This document shows, piece by piece, positions 1-6,432 of a stretch of 7,160 nucleotides of DNA; position 1 is the stretch's first letter; each line of letters starts with the position of its first letter. The notes below the pieces were generated by a model. It had not been told where the DNA came from, did not search any database, and saw only the letters and a program-made list of their open reading frames with translations. Source of the stretch: an uncultured Eubacteriales bacterium (GTDB lineage: Bacteria > Bacillota > Clostridia > Oscillospirales > Oscillospiraceae); NCBI GenBank assembly GCA_902475455.1, contig CABRZO010000131.1, forward strand, positions 1 through 7,160. The letters are read 5' to 3'. A program made the translations under genes and the position numbers.

Positions 1-17
1 TCGGCGGTTTCACAGAA

Positions 18-41
18 TTCCGTCCTCCGCAGAGGACGGAA
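18..41. repeat. Perfect 10-bp inverted repeat, 4-nt loop
   Basis: Arm ttccgtcctc (18-27) pairs perfectly with gaggacggaa (32-41) around the loop cgca. No T-tract follows on either strand, so it is not a typical intrinsic terminator. The right arm can instead pair with 52-58 (see findings). Confidence 0.7.
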
Positions 42-55
42 CATAATGAGATTCC

Positions 56-88
56 GTCATTTCCGGGGACATGCGCCTCGGAAATGAC
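56..88. repeat. 13-bp hairpin, 7-nt loop
   Basis: Arm gtcatttccg (56-65) pairs with cggaaatgac (79-88). The pairing extends inward by three more pairs (66-68 with 76-78, one of them G-T), leaving a 7-nt loop. No T-tract follows, so the role is unknown. Confidence 0.65.
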
Positions 89-93
89 CCTTC

Positions 94-146
94 TCATGCA
101 GGGCAGGGCGACTTTTGCACAAGCAATCGAGCTCTGCCCTGCATGG
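94..146. repeat. Long-stem hairpin with 21-nt loop
   Basis: The core arms atgcagggcag (96-106) and ctgccctgcat (134-144) are perfect complements. The stem extends outward by two pairs (one wobble) and inward by three (one wobble), leaving a loop at 110-130. No T-tract follows, so this is not a simple terminator. Confidence 0.65.
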
Positions 147-154
147 TAGCCCCT

Positions 155-187
155 TTGTCGGAAAAGGCCCCTGGCCTTTTTCGACAA
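155..187 (-). terminator. Bidirectional intrinsic terminator of the ABC operon
   Basis: Arms 155-169 and 173-187 pair over 15 bp with one G-T wobble and a 3-nt loop. The stem has the classic A-run, GC core, T-run order on both strands (aaaaggcc, then ggcctttttc), so it should stop transcription in either direction. It sits about 60 bases past the stop codon of the last ABC gene and is the best candidate for the end of that minus-strand operon. The T-run is interrupted soon after, so efficiency is uncertain. Confidence 0.6.
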
Positions 188-190
188 GCT

Positions 191-217
191 CAGTCCGCCG
201 GCTCAGCCGGCGGACTG
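191..217. repeat. GC-rich 12-bp hairpin, 3-nt loop
   Basis: Arms 191-202 and 206-217 pair perfectly over 12 bp (cagtccgccggc and its complement). On the plus strand the hairpin follows directly after TTTTTCGACAAGCTCAG. The same order, motif then GC-rich hairpin, is seen on the minus strand at 7093-7139. It may add to termination of the ABC operon, but no T-run follows it directly. Confidence 0.6.
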
Positions 218-248
218 CTGTTTCCTGCTTCGGTTTCCCGGTTCCTCC

Positions 249-2048
249 TCAGGAGGCCTGATCAAACTGGCTGTTATAGAGGTCGGCATAGAAGCCCCCC
301 TGGGCCAGCAGCTGGTCATGGCTGCCCTGCTCGATGATGTCGCCGTCCTTCAGCACTAGGATCAGATCGGCATTCTTGATGGTGGAAAGCCGGTGGGCAA
401 TGACAAAGCTGGTGCGGTGCTCCGTCAGCCGGTCCATGGCCCGCTGGGTAATCATCTCGGTGCGGGTGTCCACCGAGGAGGTGGCCTCGTCCAGAATCAG
501 CATGGGATTATCCTGAATCATGGCCCGGGCAATGGTCAGCAGCTGCTTCTGGCCGGCGGAGATGGCAATGCTGTCATCCAGCACCGTGTCAAAGCCCTGG
601 GGCAGGGTCTCAATAAAGTGGTAGATCCCGCAGGCCCGGCAGGCCTCCTCCAGCTGCTGGTCGGTGACTCCGGTCTTGTTGTAGACCAGGTTTTCCCGCA
701 CCGTGCCCTCGAAAAGCCAGGTGTCCTGAAGCACCATGCTGAACAGGTCGTGGACGCTCTCCCGGGTCATCTCGGCGGTGGAAACCCCGTCGATCTTGAT
801 GCTGCCGCTGTTGATCTCAAAGAACCGCATCAGCAAGTTCACCAGGGTGGTCTTGCCGGCGCCGGTGGGTCCCACAATGGCCACCTTCTGGCCGGGCTGG
901 ATGTGGGCGGAAAAATCCTTGATGATGACCTTGTCCGGGGTGTCCGGATAGCTGAACCGGACGTGGTCAAACTCCACCTCGCCCCGGATGTGTTCCGGCC
1001 CGGAACCCTTGCCGGTCTCGTCGGAGAGCTCCTCCTCCTGCAAGAAATCGAAGATGTGGTCTCCGGCGGCGGCGGCGGTCTGCATCTGGGTCATGCCCTG
1101 GGCCAGGGTGCTCAGGGGGGAGGTGAACAGCCGGACGTAGAGGATGAAGGCCACGATGACGCCAAAGGAGATCTGGCCCTCCATGGCCAGGGCGGCGCCC
1201 AGCACACAGACCACCACATAGCCCAGGTTGCCCACCACCGTCATCAGGGGCTGCATGATGCCTGAGAGGAACTGGCTGCGCCACTCGGCGTCGTAGAGCT
1301 GATCGTTCATCTGGCCGAAGGTATCCTTGATCTTCTCATTGGCCCGGGAGATGCGCACCACGTCGTGGCCGGAGTACATCTCCTCGATGTAGCCGTTCAG
1401 GGTGCTCAGGTTCCGCTGCCGCTGGACAAAGTACTTCTGGGACCGGCGCATGACCAGGGCCATGGCCAAAAAGCCCAGAAAGGTGACTCCGATGGCGGCC
1501 AGGGCCATCCGCCACTCGGTGATAAACATCATCACCAGGCAGCCCACAAACTGGGCACCGGCGCTGATGATGGAGGGCAGGCTGTTGGCCATGGCCTGCT
1601 GCAGGGTGCTGACGTCGTTGGTGACCCGGCTCAAAATGTCGCCGTAGGGCACCTTACTGAAGTAGCCCATGGGCACCCGGTTGATCTTCCGGGACAGGTC
1701 CTGCCGCAGATCCCGGGACAGGTCCAGGGTGACGGTGGCCATGATATAGTGCTCCACATAGGTGAAGATGGCGCTGACCACATAGATGGCCAGCAGCACG
1801 CCTCCCAGCTTTCCGATGGCGGCCAGGTCGATCTGGCCGAAGAGGGCGTTGGAGATCAGGTCGGTGATCCGGCTCAGCAGATTGGGCCCCAGAATGGTGA
1901 GAATCGCCCCCACCGCCGCAAAGATCAGGGAGATGACCGTGGGCAGTTTCAGCTTGCTGGAGTAGTTGAACAGTTCCCGGAGCATTCCCATGACGCCCCG
2001 CTTGCTCCTCTGGGCCGGCGCCATCCGGCCGTGCATCATATTTGCCAT
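249..2048 (-). CDS. ABC exporter half, canonical catalytic glutamate (permease-ATPase fusion)
   Basis: This 599-residue protein is a half-transporter of the type IV (multidrug exporter) ABC fold. It has an N-terminal six-helix membrane domain (about residues 36-320) followed by a nucleotide-binding domain (about 355-595). Visible motifs are Walker A GPTGAGKTT (393-401), Q-loop Gln441, Walker B MLILDE with catalytic Glu521, D-loop SSVD (524-527) and switch His552. The signature is altered to SAGQ (497-500) instead of SGGQ. Start ATG is preceded by GGAGGG with 6-nt spacing, and the upstream ABC gene stops 12 bases before, so coupling is likely. The partner carries complementary defects, so the two should form a heterodimer like BmrCD, LmrCD or TM287/288. 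It would sit in the cytoplasmic membrane and export amphipathic drugs or other hydrophobic molecules. The substrate cannot be read from sequence. Family confident, specificity unknown. Confidence 0.95.
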   Translation of the reverse strand: MANMMHGRMAPAQRSKRGVMGMLRELFNYSSKLKLPTVISLIFAAVGAILTILGPNLLSRITDLISNALFGQIDLAAIGKLGGVLLAIYVVSAIFTYVEHYIMATVTLDLSRDLRQDLSRKINRVPMGYFSKVPYGDILSRVTNDVSTLQQAMANSLPSIISAGAQFVGCLVMMFITEWRMALAAIGVTFLGFLAMALVMRRSQKYFVQRQRNLSTLNGYIEEMYSGHDVVRISRANEKIKDTFGQMNDQLYDAEWRSQFLSGIMQPLMTVVGNLGYVVVCVLGAALAMEGQISFGVIVAFILYVRLFTSPLSTLAQGMTQMQTAAAAGDHIFDFLQEEELSDETGKGSGPEHIRGEVEFDHVRFSYPDTPDKVIIKDFSAHIQPGQKVAIVGPTGAGKTTLVNLLMRFFEINSGSIKIDGVSTAEMTRESVHDLFSMVLQDTWLFEGTVRENLVYNKTGVTDQQLEEACRACGIYHFIETLPQGFDTVLDDSIAISAGQKQLLTIARAMIQDNPMLILDEATSSVDTRTEMITQRAMDRLTEHRTSFVIAHRLSTIKNADLILVLKDGDIIEQGSHDQLLAQGGFYADLYNSQFDQAS

Positions 2049-2063
2049 AGCGATCCCTCCTCA
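2049..2063 (-). promoter_or_regulatory. Stop-RBS junction between the two ABC genes
   Basis: The first ABC gene stops with tga at 2063-2061, directly followed by GGAGGG (2060-2055) and a 6-nt spacer before the ATG at 2048. The layout supports coupled translation and equal amounts of the two subunits. Confidence 0.85.
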
Positions 2064-3821
2064 GGCCCCCAGCTCTTCCTGAGAGAGCTGGGAACGGGCG
2101 ATTTCCTGATAGACGGGGCAGGACTGCATCAGCTCCTGGTGGGTGCCCATGCCCACCATCTTGCCCTCGTCCAGTACGATAATCCGGTCCGCGTTCCGGA
2201 TGGTGCCGATCCGCTGGGCCACGATAAGACAGGTGGTGTCCTTCAGCTCCCGGGCCAGTCCCGCCCGAAGCTGGGCGTCGGTGCGGTAGTCCAGGGCGGA
2301 GAAGGAATCGTCAAACACCAGGATCTCCGGCTTCCGGGCCAGGGCCCGGGCGATGGACAGCCGCTGCTTCTGGCCGCCGGAGACGTTGGTCCCCCCCTCG
2401 GCAATGGGGGCGTGGATCCCCAGGGGCAGCTTGTCCACAAACTCGCTGGCCTGGGCCAGCTCCAGGGCCTGGCGCACCTCTTCCTCGGTGCCGCCGCCCC
2501 GGCTCTCGCCGAAGAGCACATTGTCCTGGATGTCGCCGGAGAACAGAATGGCCTTCTGGGTCACATAGCCGATGCGGTCGTAGAGGGCGTCGAAGGTGTA
2601 GTCCTTTACGTCCACCCCGTCCACCAGCACCTGACCCTGGGTGGCGTCGTAAAACCGGGCCGCCAGGCTCACCAGGGTGGTCTTGCCGCTGCCGGTGGCG
2701 CCGATGAAGGCCACCGTCTCCCCCTTCCGGGCCCGGAAGCTGATGTGCTCCAGCACATCCTTCTCCGAGGTGGGATAGTGGAAGCTGACATCCCGGAACT
2801 CCACGGTGCCGGTCTCCGGGGATTCGGTTTTCTCCCCCTGCTCCAGGGAGACGGTGGTGCTCAGCACCTCATTGATGCGCTGGGCGGACACCTGAGCGGC
2901 GGGCATCAGCATGATGATCATCACCATCATCATAATGGTCATAATCACATAGGTGGCATAGGTGCCAAAAACCACAATGTCACTGAAGGTGGTCAGCCGG
3001 GCCGCCGGGTCAGCCACCGGCACAGCGTTGACAATGGCTGCCCCCACCCAGTAAATCACCAGGGACAGGGCGTTCATGGCCAGAGTCACCCCGGGCATCA
3101 GGAAGGCAAAGGCCCGCTGGTTGAACAGCTGGGTGTTTTTCAGGGTCTCATTGCCCTGCCGGAACTTCTCGTTCTGATAGTCTTCGGCGTTGTAGGCGTG
3201 GACCACGTTGATGCCGTTCAGGTTCTCCCGGGCCACCAGGTTGATATGGTCCATCAGCTTCTGGACCCGGCGGAATCTGGGCACCACCACCCGGATGATC
3301 ACCGCCATCATGGCCAGCAGGGCCACCACAAACCCGGCGGTGATGGCGGACAGGGTCCAGCTCTTGCCCACGATCTTGATGATGGCCCATACCGCCATGA
3401 TGGGGGACTTCACCAGGATCTGCATACCCATGGACACCAGCATCTGGATCTGGGTGATGTCGTTGGTGGTGCGGTTGATGAGGCTGGGCACCGAGAAGGA
3501 CATCATCTCCTGCTGTCCAAAGTCCGCGATCTTCCGGAACACCCGCTGCCGGATGGAATAGCTGAATCCGGCGGCCACCTTGGCGGTGAGAAAGCCGCAG
3601 AGGATGCACAGCACGGCGCTGCCCAGAGCGCAGCCCAGCATCTGGGCCCCGGTGTGGAGCACGTCGGAGAGGGTGCTGTCCGGGGTCTTGATCAGCACCG
3701 TCAAATCGCTCATATAGTCGGGCAGGGACAGGTCAAAGTAGATCTGGCCCAGAATCAGCAGACTACAGACGACGGCCATGATCCACTCCCGCCGCCGCAT
3801 GGTACGAAGTAATTTCAGCAT
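2061..3821 (-). CDS. ABC exporter half, degenerate ATPase site (permease-ATPase fusion)
   Basis: This 586-residue half-transporter has a six-helix membrane domain (about residues 12-310) and a nucleotide-binding domain (about 338-575). Motifs are Walker A GATGSGKTT (374-382), Q-loop Gln422, canonical signature NVSGGQ (479-484), Walker B ILVFDD and D-loop SALD (508-511). Two key residues differ from a working ATPase: the catalytic Glu is Asp505 and the switch His is Gln536 (VAQR). This is the known pattern of the degenerate subunit in heterodimeric exporters such as TM287 and BmrC. The start at 3821 is chosen because AAGGAG (3829-3834) lies 7 nt upstream and the product begins like its family; the longer frame back to 3905 would run inside the TetR gene. 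Its ATG follows the TetR stop by one base. A Met-rich last membrane helix (294-306) is notable. It is expected to pair with the product of the next gene. Confidence 0.94.
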   Translation of the reverse strand: MLKLLRTMRRREWIMAVVCSLLILGQIYFDLSLPDYMSDLTVLIKTPDSTLSDVLHTGAQMLGCALGSAVLCILCGFLTAKVAAGFSYSIRQRVFRKIADFGQQEMMSFSVPSLINRTTNDITQIQMLVSMGMQILVKSPIMAVWAIIKIVGKSWTLSAITAGFVVALLAMMAVIIRVVVPRFRRVQKLMDHINLVARENLNGINVVHAYNAEDYQNEKFRQGNETLKNTQLFNQRAFAFLMPGVTLAMNALSLVIYWVGAAIVNAVPVADPAARLTTFSDIVVFGTYATYVIMTIMMMVMIIMLMPAAQVSAQRINEVLSTTVSLEQGEKTESPETGTVEFRDVSFHYPTSEKDVLEHISFRARKGETVAFIGATGSGKTTLVSLAARFYDATQGQVLVDGVDVKDYTFDALYDRIGYVTQKAILFSGDIQDNVLFGESRGGGTEEEVRQALELAQASEFVDKLPLGIHAPIAEGGTNVSGGQKQRLSIARALARKPEILVFDDSFSALDYRTDAQLRAGLARELKDTTCLIVAQRIGTIRNADRIIVLDEGKMVGMGTHQELMQSCPVYQEIARSQLSQEELGA

Positions 3822-3834
3822 ATCAGCACTCCTT
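3822..3834 (-). promoter_or_regulatory. Ribosome binding site of the first ABC gene, inside the TetR 3' end
   Basis: On the minus strand, AAGGAG at 3834-3829 is followed by a 7-nt spacer and the ATG at 3821. The TetR stop (tga, 3825-3823) lies within the spacer, giving the junction TGATATG. This supports start 3821 and tight translational coupling of regulator and transporter. Confidence 0.85.
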
Positions 3835-4506
3835 GTCCTCTGTAATGTTCCCTTGGGGGGTAGCCGGAGAAATTTCCCCCATCCCCGCCGGCTGCCGCAG
3901 CACACCGAAGAGGATGAAATCCGTCAGTTCCCCGGCCCGCTCCAGCACCCTGTGGAGGTCGGGCTGCCCCGGACCCTGGCTGCAGCTGTGACAGCTGTGT
4001 CGGAACATGGCCTCGGCCATCTCCAAATACCGGGCCACCCGTTCCTGATCCAGCCCTGGCCGGAGCTGGCAGCGCTCCATAAGCCCCTGCAAAAACCGGC
4101 CGTTGAGGGCCCGGACCGGGGCCTGTAGCTGCCGGATCTGCTCCAGCAGGTGGTTGGGAGGGCGGAAGGCCGCCGCCTCAAAAATCCCCTGCTGAAGGGG
4201 GTTGCGCTGGAAAAAGCCCTCCCGCAGCAGGAAAAAGCCCTTAATGGCCTCCACCGGGTTCTGCTGGGGCAGTTGTGCCACCTCCCGCTCCAGGTAGTCC
4301 TTCATATCCCCATAGGTCCGCTCCACACAGAGCAGAAACAGCTCGTCCTTGTTGGCATAGTAGTGGTACATCATCCCCTTGGAGATGTTGTGCCGGGTGC
4401 AGATCCGCTCCATGGTCACCTTCTCGTAGCCGTTGGTGCCGAACTCCTCCAGGGCTACCCGGTAGATCTCCTCCCGGCTGCGGCGCTTGCGCTCCTCCTG
4501 GGTCAT
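3823..4506 (-). CDS. TetR/AcrR-family transcriptional regulator
   Basis: This 227-residue protein has an N-terminal TetR helix-turn-helix (about residues 10-58). The recognition region HNISKGMMYHYYANKDELF (40-58) is typical of the family, with YHYYxNKDELF its hallmark. The C-terminal half (about 65-205) is the variable ligand-binding and dimer domain; a CH-rich HSCHSC stretch lies at 170-175. The start at 4506 is preferred over an in-frame ATG at 4575: it puts MTQEERKRRSREEI at the N-terminus as in relatives, has gaagg 7 nt upstream, and avoids a Pro/Gly-rich tail encoded in the leader. It is first in the operon with the two ABC halves, and a perfect palindrome overlaps the promoter. It is therefore probably an autorepressor released by a compound the transporter exports. 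That role is inference from context; the family call is firm. Confidence 0.93.
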   Translation of the reverse strand: MTQEERKRRSREEIYRVALEEFGTNGYEKVTMERICTRHNISKGMMYHYYANKDELFLLCVERTYGDMKDYLEREVAQLPQQNPVEAIKGFFLLREGFFQRNPLQQGIFEAAAFRPPNHLLEQIRQLQAPVRALNGRFLQGLMERCQLRPGLDQERVARYLEMAEAMFRHSCHSCSQGPGQPDLHRVLERAGELTDFILFGVLRQPAGMGEISPATPQGNITEDKEC

Positions 4507-4585
4507 GTCTCCGCCTTCTTTCCATTTCCGTCTGGGTCCGCCGCCCCCCGAAGGGCCCTGCGGACACATCTGCAAGTATAGTCTT

Positions 4586-4605
4586 TATAGACGACTTCGT
4601 CTATA
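4586..4605. promoter_or_regulatory. Candidate TetR operator, 20-bp palindrome
   Basis: The sequence tatagacgacttcgtctata has two perfect 9-bp arms around a central ct. Size and symmetry fit the sites of TetR-family dimers. It covers the -10 box and the predicted start of the operon promoter, so binding would block RNA polymerase. A related half-site, tatagtc, lies 9 bp away at 4577-4583. The link to this TetR is inferred from position. Confidence 0.65.
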
Positions 4606-4629
4606 TATTGCTTTTGAACTCTTTGTAAA
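4602..4629 (-). promoter_or_regulatory. Predicted sigma-A promoter of the TetR-ABC operon
   Basis: On the minus strand a -35 box TTTACA (4629-4624) is separated by 16 bp from TATATA (4607-4602). An alternative -10, TATAGA (4605-4600), gives 18-bp spacing. It lies in an AT-rich island between the GC-rich MATE terminator and the TetR gene. Transcription would start near 4595, giving a leader of about 90 nt. The -10 and start region overlap the palindrome at 4586-4605. Confidence 0.6.
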
Positions 4630-4721
4630 CTTTTTTGCTCTCTGGCCTCCAAAAGTCCGGCATTTTCTTCGATTTGCGAAATAAAATTCTATTTTCCTCG
4701 CTCTTTCCGGCAGAGGGGCGC

Positions 4722-4766
4722 AAAAACGCCCCGGAGCGGCAAAATGAGCCACTCCGGGGCGTTTTT
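4722..4766 (-). terminator. Strong bidirectional intrinsic terminator after MATE
   Basis: Arm 4722-4736 (aaaaacgccccggag) pairs perfectly over 15 bp with 4752-4766. After one mismatch, three further pairs (ggc/gcc) close a 7-nt loop. The A-run on one side and T-run on the other make it active on both strands. On the minus strand it follows the MATE stop by 26 bases. It insulates the TetR-ABC promoter from MATE read-through. Confidence 0.88.
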
Positions 4767-4792
4767 CCAATGCAGTTGTGACCAAGAGGCCC

Positions 4793-6205
4793 TCAGCAGT
4801 GGGCCTGCCGCAGGGACACCTGGGCCTCCGGCTCTTCCGCCGGGGAGTCGTCGGGCTTGGTGGGGAACAGCTTCCGCAGCCGGCGGATGCAGCCCACGCA
4901 GGCGGGGATCAGGAACAGGTCGGCGCAGATCCAGGCCGCCGGGGAGGAGAAGCAGGCGGCGGTAAAGCCGAACATGGGCACCAGGAACAATCCCACCCCG
5001 GCCCGGGCGATCATCTCCAGCACCCCGGCCAGGATGGCGAAGGTGCTGAAGCCCATGCCCTGGATGGAGAACCGGACGATGTTCACCAGGGCCAGCGGGA
5101 AGAAGAAGGCGGTGAAGGCGATGACATACCGGCTGGTGAGGGCCACCAGCTGCTCCAGCTGGGCCTCCCCGGGGTTCAGGAAGCACATGGACAGCTCCGG
5201 GGCAAAGACCAGCATAACCCCCAGGGCCGCCAGCGAGTAGATCAGCCCCAGCACCGAACAGGCCCGGACCCCCTGGCCCAGCCGGTCCAGCTTGCAGGCC
5301 CCCACATTCTGGCCGCAGTAGGTGGCCATGGTGGCCCCCATGGCGTCAAAGGGGCAGCCGAAGAGCTGGAAGAGCTTGGCCCCGGCGGCCACCGCCGCCA
5401 CATAGAGGCTGCCCAGGGCGTTGACGGCGGACTGGAGGATGATGGAGCCGATGGCGGTGACGGAGTACTGGAGCCCCATGGGGATGCCCATGCCACAGAG
5501 CACCCGGCAGTATTTGCCGTCCAGCCGCCGCTCCTCCCGGCTCATCCGCAGGATGGGATAGGCCCGGCTCATATACACCAGGCAGGCCACCCCGGAGATG
5601 GCCTGGGACACCACCGTGGCGATGGCGGCCCCGGCCACCCCGGCGTGGAACCAGAGGATCAGGGCGAAGTCCAGACCGATATTCAAGAAGGAGGACAGGG
5701 CCAGGAAATACACTGGGGTCTTGCTGTCCCCCAGGGAGCGGATGATGCCCGCCAGCAGGTTGTAGAGGAAGGTGGCGGGGATGCCCATGAAGATGATGAA
5801 GATATAGGCGTTGGCGTCGGCGAAGATGTCCGAGGGGGTGCGCATCACCGTCAGGATGCTGCGGCACAGCACGCCGGTGGCCACCGTCAACACCAGGGCG
5901 AAGGCCACCGCCAGATAGGCGGCGTTGGCCACATAGCGGCGCATTTTGGAGTGTTCCCCGGCCCCCATCCGCTGGGCCACCGGGATGGCGAAGCCGTTGC
6001 ACACCCCCATACAAAAGCCGATGACGAAAAAGTTAATGGAGCCGGTGGAGCCCACCGCCGCCAGGGCCTGGGCCCCCAGCAGCTTGCCCACGATCATGGT
6101 ATCCACCAGATTATAAAACTGCTGAAACAGCATACCGAACAGAGTGGGCAGCGCAAAGCGCAGGATCAGCTTCATAGGGCTGCCTTGGGTCAGATCTTTT
6201 GTCAT
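4793..6205 (-). CDS. MATE-family multidrug/toxin efflux transporter
   Basis: This 470-residue, very hydrophobic protein has the length and two-bundle layout of a 12-helix MATE exporter. The N-half covers about residues 11-215 and the C-half about 235-445, with a short charged tail. Family features include the helix-1 segment QQFYNLVDTMIVG with Asp35 at the position of the conserved coupling acidic residue, the loop RSLGDSKTP (156-164), and CGQNVGA (297-303). Such proteins sit in the cytoplasmic membrane and swap Na+ or H+ for cationic or amphipathic drugs; which ion is used cannot be told here. The sequence looks closest to the YoeA-like Firmicute branch, a recollection not checked by search. 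Start ATG is preceded by AGAGG with 6-nt spacing. It is monocistronic, with its own promoter and terminator, and divergent from the CPBP gene. Confidence 0.95.
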   Translation of the reverse strand: MTKDLTQGSPMKLILRFALPTLFGMLFQQFYNLVDTMIVGKLLGAQALAAVGSTGSINFFVIGFCMGVCNGFAIPVAQRMGAGEHSKMRRYVANAAYLAVAFALVLTVATGVLCRSILTVMRTPSDIFADANAYIFIIFMGIPATFLYNLLAGIIRSLGDSKTPVYFLALSSFLNIGLDFALILWFHAGVAGAAIATVVSQAISGVACLVYMSRAYPILRMSREERRLDGKYCRVLCGMGIPMGLQYSVTAIGSIILQSAVNALGSLYVAAVAAGAKLFQLFGCPFDAMGATMATYCGQNVGACKLDRLGQGVRACSVLGLIYSLAALGVMLVFAPELSMCFLNPGEAQLEQLVALTSRYVIAFTAFFFPLALVNIVRFSIQGMGFSTFAILAGVLEMIARAGVGLFLVPMFGFTAACFSSPAAWICADLFLIPACVGCIRRLRKLFPTKPDDSPAEEPEAQVSLRQAHC

Positions 6206-6243
6206 ACAGCACCTCTCAAAACACAGATTTTCACAGCCGTATT

Positions 6244-6272
6244 ATTATAGTCACCTGCCCTGCCCATGCCTA
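6244..6272 (-). promoter_or_regulatory. Predicted promoter of the MATE gene
   Basis: On the minus strand a perfect -10 TATAAT (6249-6244) has a weak -35 candidate TAGGCA (6272-6267) at 17-bp spacing. The start would fall near 6237, leaving a leader of roughly 30 nt with AGAGG at 6216-6212. The poor -35 suggests a modest promoter or one needing an activator. Confidence 0.5.
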
Positions 6273-6371
6273 GAGGGTTTTTTCACAAATCTGGGCCCGA
6301 TCCCGGTCGCTTTTTGAACATCTCCGCAAAGTCCAAGGCCAGATGGCCAAGAGCCGACGGGCTTGTGCTCT

Positions 6372-6400
6372 TTGACAAAAATATGGCAATTTAATATAAT
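6372..6400 (+). promoter_or_regulatory. Consensus sigma-A promoter of the CPBP gene
   Basis: TTGACA (6372-6377) and TATAAT (6395-6400) are both perfect and are spaced 17 bp apart. Transcription would start near 6407 and leave a leader of about 45 nt. A short inverted repeat ttaat/attaa (6391-6395 and 6404-6408) flanks the -10 and start site. A perfect promoter implies strong expression unless a repressor acts. Confidence 0.85.
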
Positions 6401-6432
6401 CGAATTAAGTCTGGGATTGATTGGTTTTCCCC

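Larger units (their letters stand above)
1..217. repeat. Hairpin-rich intergenic element, possibly a partial repeat copy
   Basis: This stretch has no credible gene. It is filled by five inverted repeats placed one after another (arms 18-27/32-41, 56-68/76-88, 94-109/131-146, 155-169/173-187 and 191-202/206-217). Its first 13 bases match the last 13 bases of the window (7148-7160) at 11 positions. The stretch 178-194 resembles the reverse complement of 7123-7139. Both facts suggest a dispersed intergenic repeat of which only the right-hand part is seen here. It lies downstream of the ABC operon, so part of it would be transcribed as that operon's 3' end. Whether it is a mobile MITE-like unit, a structured RNA or a terminator array cannot be told from one copy. 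Confidence 0.55.

Noticed and set aside
71..337. 88-codon plus-strand frame in the left hairpin region
   Set aside because: It runs through three hairpins and a terminator into the antisense of the ABC gene, and no ribosome site precedes it.
393..1265. 290-codon plus-strand frame over the second ABC gene
   Set aside because: It is a reverse-frame shadow of the ATPase domain and has no motif of its own.
1365..3812. 815-codon open frame on the plus strand across both ABC genes
   Set aside because: It is antisense to two genes with complete ABC motifs, spans their junction, and its product is a Gly/His/Gln-rich string typical of the reverse frame of GC-rich coding DNA.
4507..4575. Longer TetR start at 4575
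   Set aside because: The extra 23 residues are Pro/Gly-rich and unlike TetR N-termini, and the 4506 start has a ribosome site and a family-like N-terminus.
4585..4785. 66-codon minus-strand frame between MATE and TetR genes
   Set aside because: It contains the whole MATE terminator and the TetR promoter, which explain the conserved-looking bases; no ribosome site was seen.
4778..6250. 490-codon plus-strand frame over the MATE gene
   Set aside because: It is antisense to a clear MATE protein, Gly/His/Gln-rich in composition, with no ribosome site or family motif.
6277..6283. T-run on the plus strand as a terminator
   Set aside because: No stable hairpin precedes it, and no plus-strand gene ends there.
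6266..6394. 42-codon plus-strand frame beginning ATG CCT AGA between MATE and CPBP
   Set aside because: No ribosome site lies upstream, it crosses the CPBP promoter boxes, and its product resembles no known small protein or leader peptide.
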